Assembly: GCA_002732845.1 (NCBI GenBank)
Contig: NVSZ01000003.1
Span: forward strand, 26,054 to 33,825
Direction: 5' to 3'
Source of the DNA: Rhodospirillaceae bacterium
GTDB taxonomy: Bacteria; Pseudomonadota; Alphaproteobacteria; Rhodospirillales; Magnetovibrionaceae
DNA length: 7,772 bases
Part shown: positions 1 to 5,308 of the stretch, piece after piece
How positions within the stretch are numbered: position 1 is the first letter of the stretch
Layout: each line of letters begins with the position of its first letter
Program-made: the position numbers and the translations under genes
Notes under the pieces: generated by a model
Database searches by the model: none
The model's input: only the letters and a program-made list of their open reading frames with translations
Told to the model about the DNA's origin: nothing

Positions 1-168
1 CAACATGCGCTGGGTAATGCCCGGAATAACCCGTTGAAGCTGGTTAAAACGGCACGTACCTTCCCCCAAATGATGGAGGATAACGCCTTTCCACTTACCG
101 CCAATAACGTCCAGTGCGGCTTCCACGGGACAGGCAAAATCGCATCCCTTTTTCATTTTATCGTTCAT
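1..168 (-). CDS. HxlR-family transcriptional regulator, N-terminal part (truncated by window edge)
   Basis: The first 56 codons of a winged-helix regulator of the HxlR/DUF24 family, which bind DNA as dimers. The start at 168 follows GAGGA at good spacing. Visible are the family's near-N-terminal CPVE motif (C13-P14-V15-E16) and the hallmark GGKWK (residues 23-27), followed by the beginning of the recognition-helix region (R40-F41-N42-Q43-L44 and I48-P49-G50-I51). Three cysteines are present (C9, C13, C39). In this family the cysteine near the CPV motif often acts as a thiol switch for quinones, diamide or hypochlorite (B. subtilis YodB, HypR). The gene is divergent from the nitroreductase at 305, the usual target of such regulators, with 136 bp between the starts, so autoregulation and control of the neighbour are likely. 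The remainder of the protein lies left of position 1. The family call is firm; the inducer is inferred. Confidence 0.9.
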   Translation of the reverse strand, partial: MNDKMKKGCDFACPVEAALDVIGGKWKGVILHHLGEGTCRFNQLQRVIPGITQRML

Positions 169-199
169 CGCAGGTCCTCGGTTCCAACAGCTAGCGTCA

Positions 200-264
200 A
201 TAGTATACTTTATGTGCCTACAGCACAAAATAGTGCGTACTTACATAAAATATATTCATACTAT
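200..264. promoter_or_regulatory. Divergent promoter/operator region with nested inverted repeats
   Basis: The region between the divergent hxlR-type and nitroreductase genes is AT-rich and densely symmetric. The arms at 204-215 and 243-254 match at 11 of 12 positions as an inverted repeat (TATAcTTTATGT / ACATAAAaTATA). ATAGTAT at 200-206 is mirrored by ATACTAT at 258-264. Inside lie TGTGC-N5-GCACA (213-227) and GCAC-N6-GTGC (223-236). TATACT occurs on both strands inside the palindrome AGTATACT (202-209). The minus-strand copy is a reasonable -10 for the regulator, leaving a leader of about 27 nt, but no good -35 is seen. The symmetry and position fit operator sites for the HxlR protein, which would overlap the promoters. 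Which repeat is the real operator cannot be told from one sequence. Confidence 0.5.
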
Positions 265-304
265 AGCTTCTGCATTTGTCATCAACTTTATTTTGGAAAA
301 ACTC

Positions 305-907
305 ATGAACACAAAAGATGCCATAACCAAACGCCGCGCCGTAAAGGCCTTTGACCCAGACCACAGACTGACAGAGGTCGAAGAAAAAGAACTATTTTCT
401 TTGGCGTTATTGGCCCCAACCGCCTTTAACATTCAAAACTGGCGGTTCGTGGCCCTTAAAGACCCGGAGCTTCGCAAACAAGTTCGCGCGGCCTCTTGGG
501 ATCAAGCCCAAGTCACCGACAGTTCCTTGTTAATCGTGATCACTGCAGATTTAAAGGCCTGGGAAAAGGATACGGGACGCTATTGGACCAACGGAAGCGA
601 TGACCTCAAAGGCTTTATGCTTCCCGCGATTGATGCTTATTACAGAGATAAAGATCAGGTACAGCGCGATGAAGCATTTCGCTCCAGCGGCATTGCCGCG
701 CAAACCTTGATGCTGGCGGCACAAGAGCTTGGTTACGATTCGTGCCCCATGGTCGGCTTTGATTTTGACGAAGTCGCAAAGCTGATCAAACTTCCTGACG
801 ATCATGTCATTGCGATGTTTGTTGCCGTCGGAAAAGCCGCCCAAGACGCCTATCCAAGGGGCGGTCAGCTTGATCAAGCTGAAGTCGTTATTAACAACAC
901 TTTTTAG
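305..907 (+). CDS. Nitroreductase-family FMN oxidoreductase (YodC/NfsA-like fold)
   Basis: A complete 200-residue flavoprotein of the nitroreductase superfamily, normal in length for the family. These are cytoplasmic FMN homodimers that use NAD(P)H to reduce nitro compounds, quinones or related electrophiles. The family landmarks are present: the N-terminal basic FMN-phosphate motif K9-R10-R11-A12-V13, then APTAFNIQNWRFV (37-49), a helix AAQTLMLAAQELGYDSCPM (131-149) leading into VGFD, and the closing VAVGKAAQDAYPR segment (173-185). The start at 305 is chosen because the protein then begins exactly at the family N-terminus and GGAAAA lies just upstream. An upstream in-frame ATG at 212 would add 31 residues encoded inside the promoter/operator repeats, so it is rejected. 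It is divergent from the HxlR-type regulator, as in B. subtilis, where YodB controls the nitroreductase gene yodC. The true substrate is unknown. Confidence 0.92.
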   Translation: MNTKDAITKRRAVKAFDPDHRLTEVEEKELFSLALLAPTAFNIQNWRFVALKDPELRKQVRAASWDQAQVTDSSLLIVITADLKAWEKDTGRYWTNGSDDLKGFMLPAIDAYYRDKDQVQRDEAFRSSGIAAQTLMLAAQELGYDSCPMVGFDFDEVAKLIKLPDDHVIAMFVAVGKAAQDAYPRGGQLDQAEVVINNTF

Positions 908-923
908 TTTTATCTTGCAAAAA

Positions 924-973
924 CCCCAGATTCTGTGCATATATGATCTTGAATGAATATACAGCATCTGGGG
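924..973. repeat. 13-nt inverted repeat (12/13 paired), terminator-like on the minus strand
   Basis: The arms CCCCAGATTCTGT (924-936) and ACAGCATCTGGGG (961-973) pair at 12 of 13 positions around a 24-nt loop. Read on the plus strand it sits 16 bp after the nitroreductase stop but is followed by a poor U-tract. Read on the minus strand the stem is followed directly by TTTTT, as in an intrinsic terminator, although no minus-strand gene to the right is convincing. It probably terminates the nitroreductase transcript and blocks antisense transcription, but an operator for the downstream gene is also possible. The nominal ATG at 953 lies in the loop. Confidence 0.6.
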
Positions 974-1432
974 AATGACTTGATTTTCACGCGCATCTTT
1001 AAAAACATATGCCAAGATCGGAGCCGCCATGACAAAAGTCATAATGCGGTTGCGCAATTTGCTTTGTTTGCGATGTTTATTCAGACCCTTATCCCCTTAA
1101 GTGCTGCTGTTTCGTTCTCGGCAGATGCCCAAACCAGAAATGGTCAGAGCCTGCCGTCTTTCTACCTTGTCATATGCACAGCCTATGGAACCCAGACCCT
1201 CGATACAACTGCGGACCGTCCTTTGGACGGGGACACGTCTGCTGTTATGCCTTGGGACTGCCCGGTTTGCCAAGTGCAGACCAATGTTCAAGGTCCCGTC
1301 CCGAACGCGCCCGATTTGGCGTTCGCGCTTCGCTCCCTCCCTCGCGAGTGTGCGACACCGACCGAGAGCCGTCGTGTGACCGGACTATGGACAATGGGTC
1401 CAGGGCAACCGCGCGCACCTCCGTACGCTTAA
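953..1432 (+). CDS. DUF2946-like exported protein, N-terminus uncertain
   Basis: A 159-codon frame that resembles the DUF2946 family: a hydrophobic N-terminal export or anchor segment (about residues 33-53, ending ...PLSAA), then a V-I-C-T motif (C75), a CPVC metal-ligand-type pair (C103-P-V-C106), and the family's characteristic C-terminal R-A-P-P (154-157) just before the stop. The family has no established function. Members often sit next to copper genes, and the next gene here is a PCu(A)C copper chaperone 131 bp downstream, so a copper-related periplasmic role is inferred. The start is doubtful: ATG 953 lies in the loop of an inverted repeat and lacks a ribosome site, TTG 980 follows GGGGA, and ATG 1073 (M41) has no SD. 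The best SD-ATG pair (1019-1031) is in another frame. The charged stretch before the hydrophobic segment (residues 20-30) is unlike a normal signal peptide, so a frameshift near 1060-1075 is possible. Confidence covers the family call more than the 5' end. Confidence 0.6.
   Translation: MNIQHLGNDLIFTRIFKNICQDRSRHDKSHNAVAQFALFAMFIQTLIPLSAAVSFSADAQTRNGQSLPSFYLVICTAYGTQTLDTTADRPLDGDTSAVMPWDCPVCQVQTNVQGPVPNAPDLAFALRSLPRECATPTESRRVTGLWTMGPGQPRAPPYA
1019..1100 (+). other. Ribosome site plus 23-codon ORF, out of frame inside the DUF2946-like 5' region
   Basis: CGGAG at 1019-1023 lies 5 nt before ATG 1029, the best translation start signal between 907 and 1564. It opens a 23-codon frame (MTKVIMRLRNLLCLRCLFRP then LSP) that ends at the TAA of 1098-1100. 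The peptide begins with a basic segment followed by hydrophobic residues, as the start of an export signal should. A -1 shift around its middle would join it to the downstream hydrophobic segment beginning F39-A40-M41-F42. Either it is the true start of the DUF2946-like gene, separated by an indel or sequencing error, or it is a leader peptide. I cannot decide between these from the sequence alone. Confidence 0.3.
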
Positions 1433-1563
1433 GCAGACCTTCCTTCTCTTTAAAAATTCCGCATGCAGGCCAAGATTGATTTGGCACGCGTGTTTTTGCG
1501 TTTAGTTTACGCTCCTTTGCGCTCCACATGCTGTGTCTTAGCGCTCAATAGAAAGATAATGAC

Positions 1564-2328
1564 ATGAACTTGAAAACTTTTGTTTCCACCGCCTTAGTCA
1601 CCACAACCTTGATGGCTTCTTCCGCTTTTGCCAGTGGCCTTGATGTTTCCAATGCTTGGGCACGGGCCAGTGCGGGTGCCGCCAAAGCCGGTGGTGCCTT
1701 CTTGGCCGTACACAATGGCAATGAACATGACCACATCTTGCTTTCCGCCAGCTCTGACGTTGCAAAACGTGTCGAGTTGCACACCCACACCATGATCGAC
1801 GGCATGATGAAAATGCGCGAAGTCAAAGGTGGCATCCCTCTTCCCGCTGGTGAGACCGTAATGCTGCAACCCGGTGGCTATCACGTCATGATGATGGGCT
1901 TGCATACTCCCCTTAAAGAAGGCACGAGCTTTCCTTTGACGCTGACTTTTGACAATGGCAAAGACGTCACCGTTAACGTGAACGTGCAATCACCATCTGC
2001 TATGGGCGATTCTATGGGGTCAGGCATGAAGCATGGTGGAATGGGCCACGGCGACATGAAGAAAATGGGCCATGGTGATATGAAGAAAATGGGCCACGGC
2101 GACATGATGAAAAAGCATGGCAAGATGGCAGGTCACAGCAAAGCCGATTGCATGAACAAAGATGGAAATGCCCAAGGTGAATGCCCCATGCATGGAAAAA
2201 TGCATGGCGACATGCATGGCGACATGGCGGGTCACTCCAAAGCCGATTGCATGAACAAAGATGCTCAAGGTGACTGCCCCATGCACGAAAAAATGCAAAA
2301 CATGAAAGATATGAAGCACGGTCACTAA
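1564..2328 (+). CDS. PCu(A)C-type periplasmic copper chaperone with Met/His/Cys-rich repeat tail
   Basis: A 254-residue exported copper chaperone of the PCu(A)C (DUF461) family, which hands Cu(I) to the CuA site of cytochrome oxidase in the periplasm. A Sec signal peptide covers residues 1-23 (cleavage after ASSAFA). The PCu(A)C domain spans about 25-141, with the Cu ligand pattern H73-X10-M84-X22-H107-X-M109, within one residue of the published H(M)X10MX21HXM motif, and the signature GGYHVMMMGL (104-113). Typical family members end near here. This one continues for about 112 residues (143-254) with 21 Met, 13 His and 4 Cys: three MGHGDMKK-type units, then two copies of a module beginning MAGHSKADCMNKD (188 and 221), each followed by a C-P-M-H motif. 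The tail is predicted to be disordered and metal-binding. The start is the only one that gives the signal peptide; AGAAAG lies upstream. A weak promoter (TTGGCA 1481-1486) may lie in the 131-bp gap, but I see no clear CueR site. The domain call is firm; the tail's function is inferred. Confidence 0.93.
   Translation: MNLKTFVSTALVTTTLMASSAFASGLDVSNAWARASAGAAKAGGAFLAVHNGNEHDHILLSASSDVAKRVELHTHTMIDGMMKMREVKGGIPLPAGETVMLQPGGYHVMMMGLHTPLKEGTSFPLTLTFDNGKDVTVNVNVQSPSAMGDSMGSGMKHGGMGHGDMKKMGHGDMKKMGHGDMMKKHGKMAGHSKADCMNKDGNAQGECPMHGKMHGDMHGDMAGHSKADCMNKDAQGDCPMHEKMQNMKDMKHGH
2041..2112 (+). repeat. Three tandem 24-bp units encoding MGHGDMKK-type repeats
   Basis: The units are at 2041-2064, 2065-2088 and 2089-2112 within the copper chaperone tail. 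Unit 2 differs from unit 1 only at three third-codon positions (CAC/CAT, GGC/GGT, GAC/GAT). Unit 3 matches unit 1 except for AAG to ATG at codon 7, so the units encode MGHGDMKK twice and MGHGDMMK once. All the changes in unit 2 are silent, which suggests selection on the protein sequence. Confidence 0.9.
2125..2296 (+). repeat. Duplicated module encoding MAGHSKADCMNKD...CPMHxKM
   Basis: Two diverged copies lie at about 2125-2202 and 2224-2295, separated by 21 bp that encode M/H/G/D residues. The protein copies share GHSKADCMNKD and a following AQG-(E/D)-CPMH-x-KM. Copy 1 has a two-residue Gly-Asn insertion before AQG. Each copy carries two Cys, two His and four Met, a plausible soft-metal-binding set. 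Confidence 0.85.
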
Positions 2329-2334
2329 GACTTT

Positions 2335-2369
2335 GGGTCGGGAGCTTTCCTTAAAAGAGCTTCTGACCC
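2335..2369 (+). terminator. Probable intrinsic terminator of the copper chaperone gene
   Basis: Starting 6 bp after the TAA, a 14-bp stem with 11 Watson-Crick and 3 G-U pairs (2335-2348 with 2356-2369) closes a 7-nt loop. It is followed by moderately T-rich sequence (ATTCTCTTAATCTT). Its placement directly after the stop supports termination of the plus-strand transcript. Confidence 0.7.
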
Positions 2370-2400
2370 GATTCTCTTAATCTTCAGGCAATAGACCACG

Positions 2401-2434
2401 AAAAAGCCCCGCTCATCACTGAGCGGGGCTTTTT
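2401..2434. terminator. Perfect bidirectional intrinsic terminator (rpmB side)
   Basis: A perfect 15-bp inverted repeat around a 4-nt loop: AAAAAGCCCCGCTCA (2401-2415), TCAC, TGAGCGGGGCTTTTT (2420-2434). The GC core has A/T runs on both sides, so it can act on both strands. It ends 25 bp past the rpmB stop and faces the copper chaperone gene, and so serves as rpmB's terminator and as backup for the plus strand. Confidence 0.95.
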
Positions 2435-2459
2435 CAATAGGTGTCTAATAGAGCGTAAC

Positions 2460-2753
2460 TTACGCGGCTTTCTTAGCGAGCGCGCGCGTAACGCGGCGCT
2501 TCAACTTTTTTGCTTCGTCAGTCAGCTTTAAATTAGACGTATTCAAGAGATACGCATCAAGGCCGCCATTGTGTTCAACGGTGCGGATGGTCCGGGCGCA
2601 AACGCGAAGCGGAACAGTATGCCCAAGGGCATCACTCATCAACGAAGTATCTTGCAAGTTTGGCAAAAAACGACGGCGGGTTTTGTTGTGGGCGTGAGAC
2701 ACGTTATTACCGGACTGTACGCCACGGCCGGTCAATGCACATTTACGGGCCAT
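2460..2753 (-). CDS. rpmB: 50S ribosomal protein L28
   Basis: A 97-residue basic protein matching bacterial L28, a large-subunit protein needed for 70S assembly. It starts [11 protein letters not shown], followed by [16 protein letters not shown] (about 19-34), the segment that is most conserved in the family. It continues with [24 protein letters not shown] and ends in a lysine/arginine-rich tail ([16 protein letters not shown]), all typical of alphaproteobacterial L28. The start at 2753 is set by the universal MxRKC N-terminus and by AGGAG 7 nt upstream; longer frames running back to 2891 include the promoter and are not real. The gene is alone between its own promoter (2818-2846) and terminator (2401-2434), so it is monocistronic. 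Nothing is odd in the protein itself. Confidence 0.98.
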   Translation of the reverse strand: MARKCALTGRGVQSGNNVSHAHNKTRRRFLPNLQDTSLMSDALGHTVPLRVCARTIRTVEHNGGLDAYLLNTSNLKLTDEAKKLKRRVTRALAKKAA

Positions 2754-2774
2754 TGTAAGGCTCCTCAATACTCT

Positions 2775-2808
2775 AAAAAAAAACAGAAGGGTCGCACAAA
2801 ACGGCCCC
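2775..2808 (-). terminator. Possible leader attenuator of rpmB (weak hairpin plus nine T)
   Basis: Within the predicted rpmB leader on the minus strand, GGG...CCC (2808-2789) can form a short interrupted stem (GGG/CCC plus CG/CG pairs around a T-rich loop), followed after six bases by an uninterrupted run of nine T (2783-2775). This has the layout of a premature terminator, but the stem is weak, and the run could equally be an unstructured leader or an S1-binding tract. Confidence 0.25.
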
Positions 2809-2817
2809 AGATCGCGG

Positions 2818-2846
2818 TTTATATGTAATTTAAGGGGGGGCGTCAA
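2818..2846 (-). promoter_or_regulatory. Sigma70-type promoter of rpmB
   Basis: On the minus strand, TTGACG (2846-2841) and TATAAA (2823-2818) are separated by exactly 17 nt; each box matches the consensus at five of six positions. Transcription would start near 2811, giving a leader of about 58 nt before ATG 2753. A run of seven C (minus strand, 2840-2834) fills the part of the spacer next to the -35 box. Confidence 0.85.
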
Positions 2847-2946
2847 GGGTTGAATCCAGCAATGCTCTTGAAATCCTTGCCAATTGCCCAAAATCTAGTT
2901 TTAAAATTGCTCGCAAAGGTCAAACAAACGTTTAAAAGCCTCAAAA

Positions 2947-2971
2947 AAAGGCGGGTGATAGGTGCGCCTTT
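2947..2971. repeat. Hairpin AAAGGCG-N11-CGCCTTT, terminator-like on the minus strand
   Basis: A perfect 7-bp inverted repeat (2947-2953 and 2965-2971) with an 11-nt loop, lying between the divergent rpmB and kinase genes. On the minus strand the stem runs into seven T (2949-2943), so it would stop antisense transcription heading for rpmB. On the plus strand the T-tract is only three bases. It could also be a leader structure of the kinase mRNA. Confidence 0.5.
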
Positions 2972-2996
2972 GGTGCATACTACGTCTTGAATATAG

Positions 2997-3023
2997 CTAA
3001 GATAAAGCTTAGTTTGCGCAAAC
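2997..3023. promoter_or_regulatory. Two adjacent palindromes just upstream of the sensor kinase start
   Basis: CTAAG-N6-CTTAG (2997-3012) is followed immediately by the perfect 12-bp palindrome GTTTGCGCAAAC (3012-3023), which ends 4 bp before the ATG at 3028. A possible TTGAAT -35 lies at 2987-2992, with no convincing -10. The position suits a repressor site or a start-region hairpin. No Shine-Dalgarno sequence is visible before ATG 3028. Confidence 0.4.
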
Positions 3024-3027
3024 GATT

Positions 3028-5286
3028 ATGGTTACAAGTGATTTAGAAGAAATGTTCCTCCCCACACGCAGCATAAACCCTCGGTTTATCATCTTGATTT
3101 TGTTAATTTCTCTGCCCATTGCGGTTTTTGATATTTATCATGCCTCGCAAGAAAAAGAGCGCAGCCTTGAAGAGGCTGGTAAAAACCTGATGCGGTCTTC
3201 GGAAGCCGTGGTGGGTAAATTGTCTGACCTGATCGATTCGTCACATGAACTGTTAACGGGATTGGCGTCCGTAAAGGAAATTAACGGCGGGGACGTCGAG
3301 GCCTGCTCACGCCTGCTCCACACCATTGGTGCGCGCTATACCAAATACACCAACTTCTCCATGGTGAACGCCCACAAAGTCTTGGTCTGCAGTTCGGCGC
3401 CTTTGGCCAACCCCATTCACCTGACCAAATCCCCCAACATTAACGAGGCCTTTGCCAAGGGCACCTTTGCCATCAGCCCTTTTAAGTTTGGCGTTATCAC
3501 AAAAAAACCCATCTTGGTTTTTTCCGAACCTATTTTAGATGCGCAAAACAAAGTCCAAGGCACCGTGAACAACGGACTTAGCCTGACCTGGCTCAGCAGC
3601 TATTTTTCCACCGTCACTCAACTTGAAAACGAAAGCATTGTTGCTTTTGATGGTCGTGGCACGGTGCTCGCCTCTTTTCCCATTGACCTTTATACCGTGG
3701 GCTCTCAGCTCAGCGGCGATCCTTTGATGTTAAAAGCTTTTGAGATCAAAAATGGCACGGGGAACTTCACCAACAAAAACAACCAACAAATGCTCGCGGC
3801 CTTTGCCACGGTTCCCCATATTCCCAACGGTGCCTATATTGTATCCTTCACGTCTTTGGATGTTTTACAAAAACAGGTCTCTCAAAACCTCTACGAACGC
3901 CTTGTGTTGTTGTCCTTATTTATCATCGGCACCATGTTGTTGGGCTGGGGCGGGGCACGGATGCTGTTTTTGAACCCCATTGAACGGCTGGTTGCGTCAT
4001 CCGAAGCTTTGGCCGCGGGTGATCTGAAAGTTAGGTCCGACGTGGCCAATGATGCGGGTGAACTGGGCCGTCTTGGAGTCGCCTTTAACCGCATGGCCGA
4101 AGCTTTAGATGCGCGCACCAAAGCCACCGTGCGGGCAAAAGAAGACGCCGAAGACGCCAACTTGGCCAAATCGGAATTTCTAGCCAGCATGAGCCACGAA
4201 CTGCGCACCCCCTTGAATGCGATTTTGGGCTTTGCCCAGATGCTGCAGTTTGACCCCAAGTACCCGCTCACGGCGGCCCAAGACGAACACATCGACTGTA
4301 TTATCACCGGGGGCAATCATCTTTTGGTGCTGGTCAATGATATTTTAGATTTGGCCCGAATCGAAGCCGATCAGGTGACCTTGTACCTTGACGATATTAA
4401 TGCTCAGGCGGTTGTTGCCAATTGTGTTTCTTTGATTACGCCGCTGGGCGAGACGCGCGCCATTAAGGTCGACAATCAATTTAATGAAGAAGACACCGTC
4501 ATCTTGCGCACCGATTCCATGCGTTATAAGCAAGTGGTCTTGAACCTGTTATCCAATGCCATCAAATTTAACAAGGATGGTGGCACGGTTACAATCACTG
4601 GCAAACAGACCAAAGATGGTTTTTACCGGATTTCCGTAACCGATGTTGGTCTCGGCATTGCCAAAGAAGATCACATCAACATTTTCAAAATGTTTCATCG
4701 TTTAGATATGGATCCGATGATCGCCAAGGAAGGCACAGGCATCGGCCTATCGGTCAGCAAGTTAATCTTGGAACGCATGGCCGGGCGCATTGGCTTTGAC
4801 AGCAAAAAAGGCGTCGGCAGCACGTTTTGGATCGAACTGCCTTTGGCTTCAAATCATGAAGTCTTTATTTGGACCGATAAATTGCGCGTGGGCATTGATG
4901 CCTTGGATAAAGACCATCAAATTATCGTGACCCTGTTAAACAGAATTGGTCATCACGATTTGGGCTTTGAAGATGTTGGTCAGATCATCGACCAGCTTTT
5001 GGAATACACCCGTTATCATTTCCTGCGCGAAGAAGCGATCATGCGGGTTTGCAACTACCCTAATTTGCAAAGTCATACAAAGGTCCATCAGGATCTGACC
5101 CTTCATATGAACGATATGGCCCAAAAATGGCGGGCCGAACCCGACCTCCATCAAATAAATGCTCTGCGCAGGTTTTTAAGGGGATGGTGGAACGACCATG
5201 TGATGAAGTCTGATTTAGACATTGCCCCCTATGCCAAGGGCAAAAAACACGAAATCCGCAAAGCCCTCGACAAAATACGCCGGTAA
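3028..5286 (+). CDS. Membrane sensor histidine kinase: dCACHE-HAMP-HisKA-HATPase with C-terminal bacteriohemerythrin domain
   Basis: A 752-residue inner-membrane kinase. TM1 is at about 19-38, a periplasmic double-CACHE-like sensor at about 40-285 (with the S-E-P-I-L-D and G-L-S-L-T-W-L patterns of that fold), TM2 at about 291-314, and HAMP at about 311-365. The HisKA dimerisation helix (SEFLASMSHELRTPLN) carries phospho-acceptor H390. In the ATPase domain the N-box is N506-LLSN510, G1 is D539-VGLG543, the F-box is I552-F553 onward, and G2 is G569-TGIGL574. From about 612 to 732 follows a bacteriohemerythrin domain with all seven diiron ligands: H630, H664, E668, H683, H687, H724, D729, plus the usual V-G-I-D-x-L-D and WW motifs. 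It likely integrates a periplasmic small-molecule signal with cytoplasmic O2, NO or redox state. No receiver domain or response regulator is present, so the kinase is an orphan in this window. The start at 3028 has no SD; M9 at 3052 is an alternative. It converges on the CHAT gene with 22 bp between. Confidence 0.95.
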   Translation: MVTSDLEEMFLPTRSINPRFIILILLISLPIAVFDIYHASQEKERSLEEAGKNLMRSSEAVVGKLSDLIDSSHELLTGLASVKEINGGDVEACSRLLHTIGARYTKYTNFSMVNAHKVLVCSSAPLANPIHLTKSPNINEAFAKGTFAISPFKFGVITKKPILVFSEPILDAQNKVQGTVNNGLSLTWLSSYFSTVTQLENESIVAFDGRGTVLASFPIDLYTVGSQLSGDPLMLKAFEIKNGTGNFTNKNNQQMLAAFATVPHIPNGAYIVSFTSLDVLQKQVSQNLYERLVLLSLFIIGTMLLGWGGARMLFLNPIERLVASSEALAAGDLKVRSDVANDAGELGRLGVAFNRMAEALDARTKATVRAKEDAEDANLAKSEFLASMSHELRTPLNAILGFAQMLQFDPKYPLTAAQDEHIDCIITGGNHLLVLVNDILDLARIEADQVTLYLDDINAQAVVANCVSLITPLGETRAIKVDNQFNEEDTVILRTDSMRYKQVVLNLLSNAIKFNKDGGTVTITGKQTKDGFYRISVTDVGLGIAKEDHINIFKMFHRLDMDPMIAKEGTGIGLSVSKLILERMAGRIGFDSKKGVGSTFWIELPLASNHEVFIWTDKLRVGIDALDKDHQIIVTLLNRIGHHDLGFEDVGQIIDQLLEYTRYHFLREEAIMRVCNYPNLQSHTKVHQDLTLHMNDMAQKWRAEPDLHQINALRRFLRGWWNDHVMKSDLDIAPYAKGKKHEIRKALDKIRR

Positions 5287-5308
5287 AAGAATACGTAAAG
5301 TCTTGTCC

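Noticed and set aside
212..304. In-frame upstream extension of the nitroreductase from ATG 212
   Set aside because: The extra 31 residues are not family-like and are encoded by the AT-rich inverted-repeat region; ATG 305 gives the exact family N-terminus.
551..1057. 168-codon minus-strand frame antisense to the nitroreductase
   Set aside because: It lies mostly opposite a firm gene, has no recognisable domain, and contains the inverted repeat at 924-973; it is a shadow.
1029..1100. Programmed -1 frameshifting as the explanation for the DUF2946 start conflict
   Set aside because: No X-XXY-YYZ slippery heptamer followed by a stable structure is visible in the overlap; an indel or alternative start is simpler.
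1435..1465. ACCTTCC element considered as a CueR-type copper operator upstream of the chaperone
   Set aside because: The mirrored half (GGAAGGT) is missing at the expected spacing, and no good promoter boxes flank it.
1097..1529. Minus-strand frames opposite the DUF2946-like gene, possible source of a transcript ending at the 924-973 hairpin
   Set aside because: No recognisable protein and no clear ribosome site; kept only as a question in the findings.
2041..2112. Direct repeats considered as a CRISPR-like array
   Set aside because: The units are contiguous, without spacers, in-frame within a gene, and encode a metal-binding peptide repeat.
1594..2325. Long minus-strand frames opposite the copper chaperone (His-rich or Trp/Pro-rich translations)
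   Set aside because: Their low-complexity products are the reverse reading of the Met/His repeats; there is no start signal or family.
3891..4316. 141-codon minus-strand frame opposite the HAMP/HisKA region
   Set aside because: It is antisense to conserved kinase motifs and gives a Ser/Ala-rich product with no features.
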